In this document: piece after piece, positions 49,901 through 50,701 of the stretch
How the letters are laid out: the number at the start of each line of letters is the position of its first letter
Position numbering within the stretch: position 1 is the stretch's first letter
DNA from: CAMTWB01 sp037441775
GTDB taxonomy: Bacteria; Desulfobacterota; Syntrophia; Syntrophales; CAMTWB01
DNA: 50,701 bases
NCBI GenBank assembly: GCA_037441775.1
Contig: JBBIRO010000019.1
Location: 1-50,701 of the forward strand
Direction of reading: 5' to 3'
The notes under the pieces: model-generated
Told to the model about the DNA's origin: nothing
What the model saw: the letters and a program-made list of their open reading frames with translations, nothing else
Databases searched by the model: none
Made by a program: the position numbers and the translations under genes

Positions 49901-50701
49901 CTGCGGAGCATATCGAAGATACGCGATAAAACTCTGCTCTTTCCCTGCTTCGACCCGCTTTGCGCCAAGCTCCTGGAAGCCGTGCTGGTAAGAGAGGGAA
50001 TCGACGCGCGTATGGTGCCGCTGACGGAAAGAATTATCCAAAGGGGATTAAAGACCAACCGGGGACAGTGCATTCCCGTCAATCTCATCGCCCAGAGTTA
50101 CATGGATTATATTGAGGAGAATCTGCTGGATCCCGCGCAAACCGCGGTCTGGAGTTTCGAGAGCCGCCGCGTGGCCTGCAATATCAGGATGTATCCGCAG
50201 ATGATCAAGGCCCTGATGGAACAGGCCGGCGATGGCATGGAGCAGGTTGATACTTATATCGGCAACCTTTCTTTGAGCGATATCTCCATTGCGGCTTCGG
50301 TGGAGGCCTATTTTGCCTACATGTTCGGCGGGATGCTGCGTCGCGTCGGCTGCAAGATCCGACCCTATGAAAAGGAAAAGGGAATGACGGACAGGGTTCT
50401 TGCCGAGTCCTTGAACATTCTCTACAATACGCTCTTGGGTGGAAGAAGCAAAGACGATGACTTAGCCCGGGTAATCAACCTCTTTAGAAAGATTGAGACT
50501 ACCCCCGGAATGAAGCCGCAGGTGGCGATATTTGGTGATTTATATGCCCGCGATAACGATATTTTCAACCAGCATTTGATCCACTGCATAGAAGAATACG
50601 GGGGTGAGGTTATTACGACCCCATTGAATGAATTTGCCAAACTGGTCGCCACCCCGTACATCAGGCGCTGGTTTATGGAGGGGGAATTGATCAGTGCCCT
50701 T
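46916..50701 (+). CDS. 2-hydroxyacyl-CoA dehydratase/benzoyl-CoA reductase-type activase, giant form (3-prime end outside window)
   Basis: Partial gene; 1262 codons are visible and the frame is open at the window edge. Two complete ASKHA ATPase domains of the HgdC/BcrAD-BadFG family are in tandem. The first begins GIDIGSVAVSVAV and has cluster cysteines 120 (CAAGTGSFLD) and 161 (RCAVFAKTDL). The second begins GIDIGSTSTKAV at residue 326, with cysteines 451 (CAAGTGSFIE) and 489 (RCTVFMDRDI). A cysteine cluster CELCNNNC lies near residue 610, and a DUF2229/dehydratase-like region follows to the end. Activases use ATP to drive low-potential electron transfer onto acyl-CoA dehydratases or reductases. 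Unlike HgdC, both domains are here on one chain with the dehydratase-like part. AAGGAGG lies directly before the ATG. Confidence 0.92.
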   Translation, partial: MPNVVGIDIGSVAVSVAVIDENGAVVSSFYQFHQGAIRKSLRQIFNGIDIARVGGVAATLSGPEILRGVSRYDNQLAVIAAVKSFHPQVGSILFVGAENFGLITFSAQGDYESYRSNTSCAAGTGSFLDQQAKRLNISSIDMLSRIAFCDQGNTMKIATRCAVFAKTDLIHAQQQGYSVGQISNSLCEGLAKNVLDTLIPDQNVRAPLILAGGVSMNQAVVNHFRRLLKTEPVGSQYSHIYGAIGAALLYQEEALPQKLQYQSWNDFFSEEKQGKIYGYPPLQLSRSIYPDFGTLHSYLHSPKNLQAKVEVDIYAPLEGHQDVYLGIDIGSTSTKAVLINKNKDVLVGLYTMTAGQPLVALQALFEALEKISLDYRCKFNFHGVGTTGSGRKLIGRIINADLIIDEITSHARAAFELDCEVDTIIEIGGQDAKFTTMKGGMVTFSVMNNVCAAGTGSFIEEQAIRLGVQLAEFAGLALNVAAPVSSDRCTVFMDRDISNYLMEGYSVAEILASVLHSVVENYLAKVADEPAIGQRICFQGATARNKALVAALEQRLKKPIFVSKFCHLTGALGTALILTENGLENSVFRGLGLHKEAIPVEIEICELCNNNCKINKVTVGDDSVAFGFLCGRDYDTKHYVGPTRKRYDLITERNRVFRIAKRTSFKKQVRIGIPDGLYFAEEMPLWKHFFTALGVETVSDENFKNAIESGKKIAGAEFCAPLTAFFGQTQNLIDKCDYIFLPVYLEAEKSKEDAYRYYCYYTQFAATLVSGVKRISLQNKTLMPVIDYHSFQSKIELFTLLKPILESSYWEIYNAYEAALSFYNEGRERLINIYNREKPADGEIAVALLGRPYSVLKNTMNKGILDVFANLNIKTFYQDMLPTADNDLSEIDQLLKRFHWHYSARILEAALFAARSKALYPVYITSFKCSPDSFTIDYFKRIMDKYAKPYLILELDEHDSNVGYETRIEAAVRSFKNHVGSASARSAPCRVLPLNLRSISKIRDKTLLFPCFDPLCAKLLEAVLVREGIDARMVPLTERIIQRGLKTNRGQCIPVNLIAQSYMDYIEENLLDPAQTAVWSFESRRVACNIRMYPQMIKALMEQAGDGMEQVDTYIGNLSLSDISIAASVEAYFAYMFGGMLRRVGCKIRPYEKEKGMTDRVLAESLNILYNTLLGGRSKDDDLARVINLFRKIETTPGMKPQVAIFGDLYARDNDIFNQHLIHCIEEYGGEVITTPLNEFAKLVATPYIRRWFMEGELISAL

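Overview
This window looks like chromosomal DNA of a strictly anaerobic, probably deltaproteobacterial (Desulfobacterota, Syntrophales-like) organism. The lineage is inferred from gene content; there is no rRNA to confirm it. The pointers are an oxygen-independent ribonucleotide reductase (NrdD/NrdG), the anaerobic homocysteine set (COG1900, NIL-ferredoxin, UPF0280), a giant 2-hydroxyacyl-CoA dehydratase/benzoyl-CoA reductase-type activase, many radical-SAM enzymes, and a branched-chain-amide/carboxylate (Liv) transporter embedded among acyl-CoA genes. No tRNA, rRNA, CRISPR array, insertion sequence or phage gene was seen.

Layout. 1-505: no recognisable gene. 506-6429: M48 metalloprotease with TPRs, an HD-GYP protein, and nrdG-nrdD behind a promoter flanked by two NrdR-like boxes 31 bp apart. 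6758-12926: a lone methyltransferase, then a tight minus-strand operon read from 12926 down: GT4 glycosyltransferase, methyltransferase, alpha/alpha-toroid protein, hexapeptide acyltransferase, B12-radical-SAM enzyme. This is probably an unassigned glycoconjugate or lipid pathway. 13292-20762: GT39 transferase, HemW, a HAD phosphatase, slipin plus NfeD protease, type-4 uracil-DNA glycosylase, CoaBC.

21104-30639 is one minus-strand block in transcription order livM, livH, substrate-binding protein, a strong intrinsic terminator, livG, livF, acyl-CoA synthetase, carboxyltransferase, enoyl-CoA hydratase. It reads as uptake of a carboxylate followed by CoA activation and beta-oxidation-type steps. 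An acyl-CoA dehydrogenase (31035) is divergent from it. A methylacyl-CoA-racemase-like protein (44652) and the activase (46916) add to the acyl-CoA theme.

32203-36834: LysM protein, Tat-exported dienelactone hydrolase coupled to a SPASM radical-SAM enzyme, and an IscU scaffold fused to a zinc ribbon. 37125-39390: minus-strand unsaturated-uronate operon (KdgF-like cupin, kduI, kdgK) with a good promoter and a possible IclR/KdgR-type operator. Divergent from it, 39663-42009 is the homocysteine operon. 42182-46443: small membrane protein plus NlpC/P60 lipoprotein, MqnD-like protein, racemase-like protein and PmtA-like methyltransferase.

The most interesting unexplained structure is a family of dispersed inverted-repeat elements built on GACGGCTTCGTAAAAAGT. 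There are six sites, all between 21 and 47 kb and all outside gene cores. Two are complete nested-hairpin elements (36805-36936 and 42019-42114) and four are single arms. One complete element supplies the last nine codons and the stop of the iscU gene.
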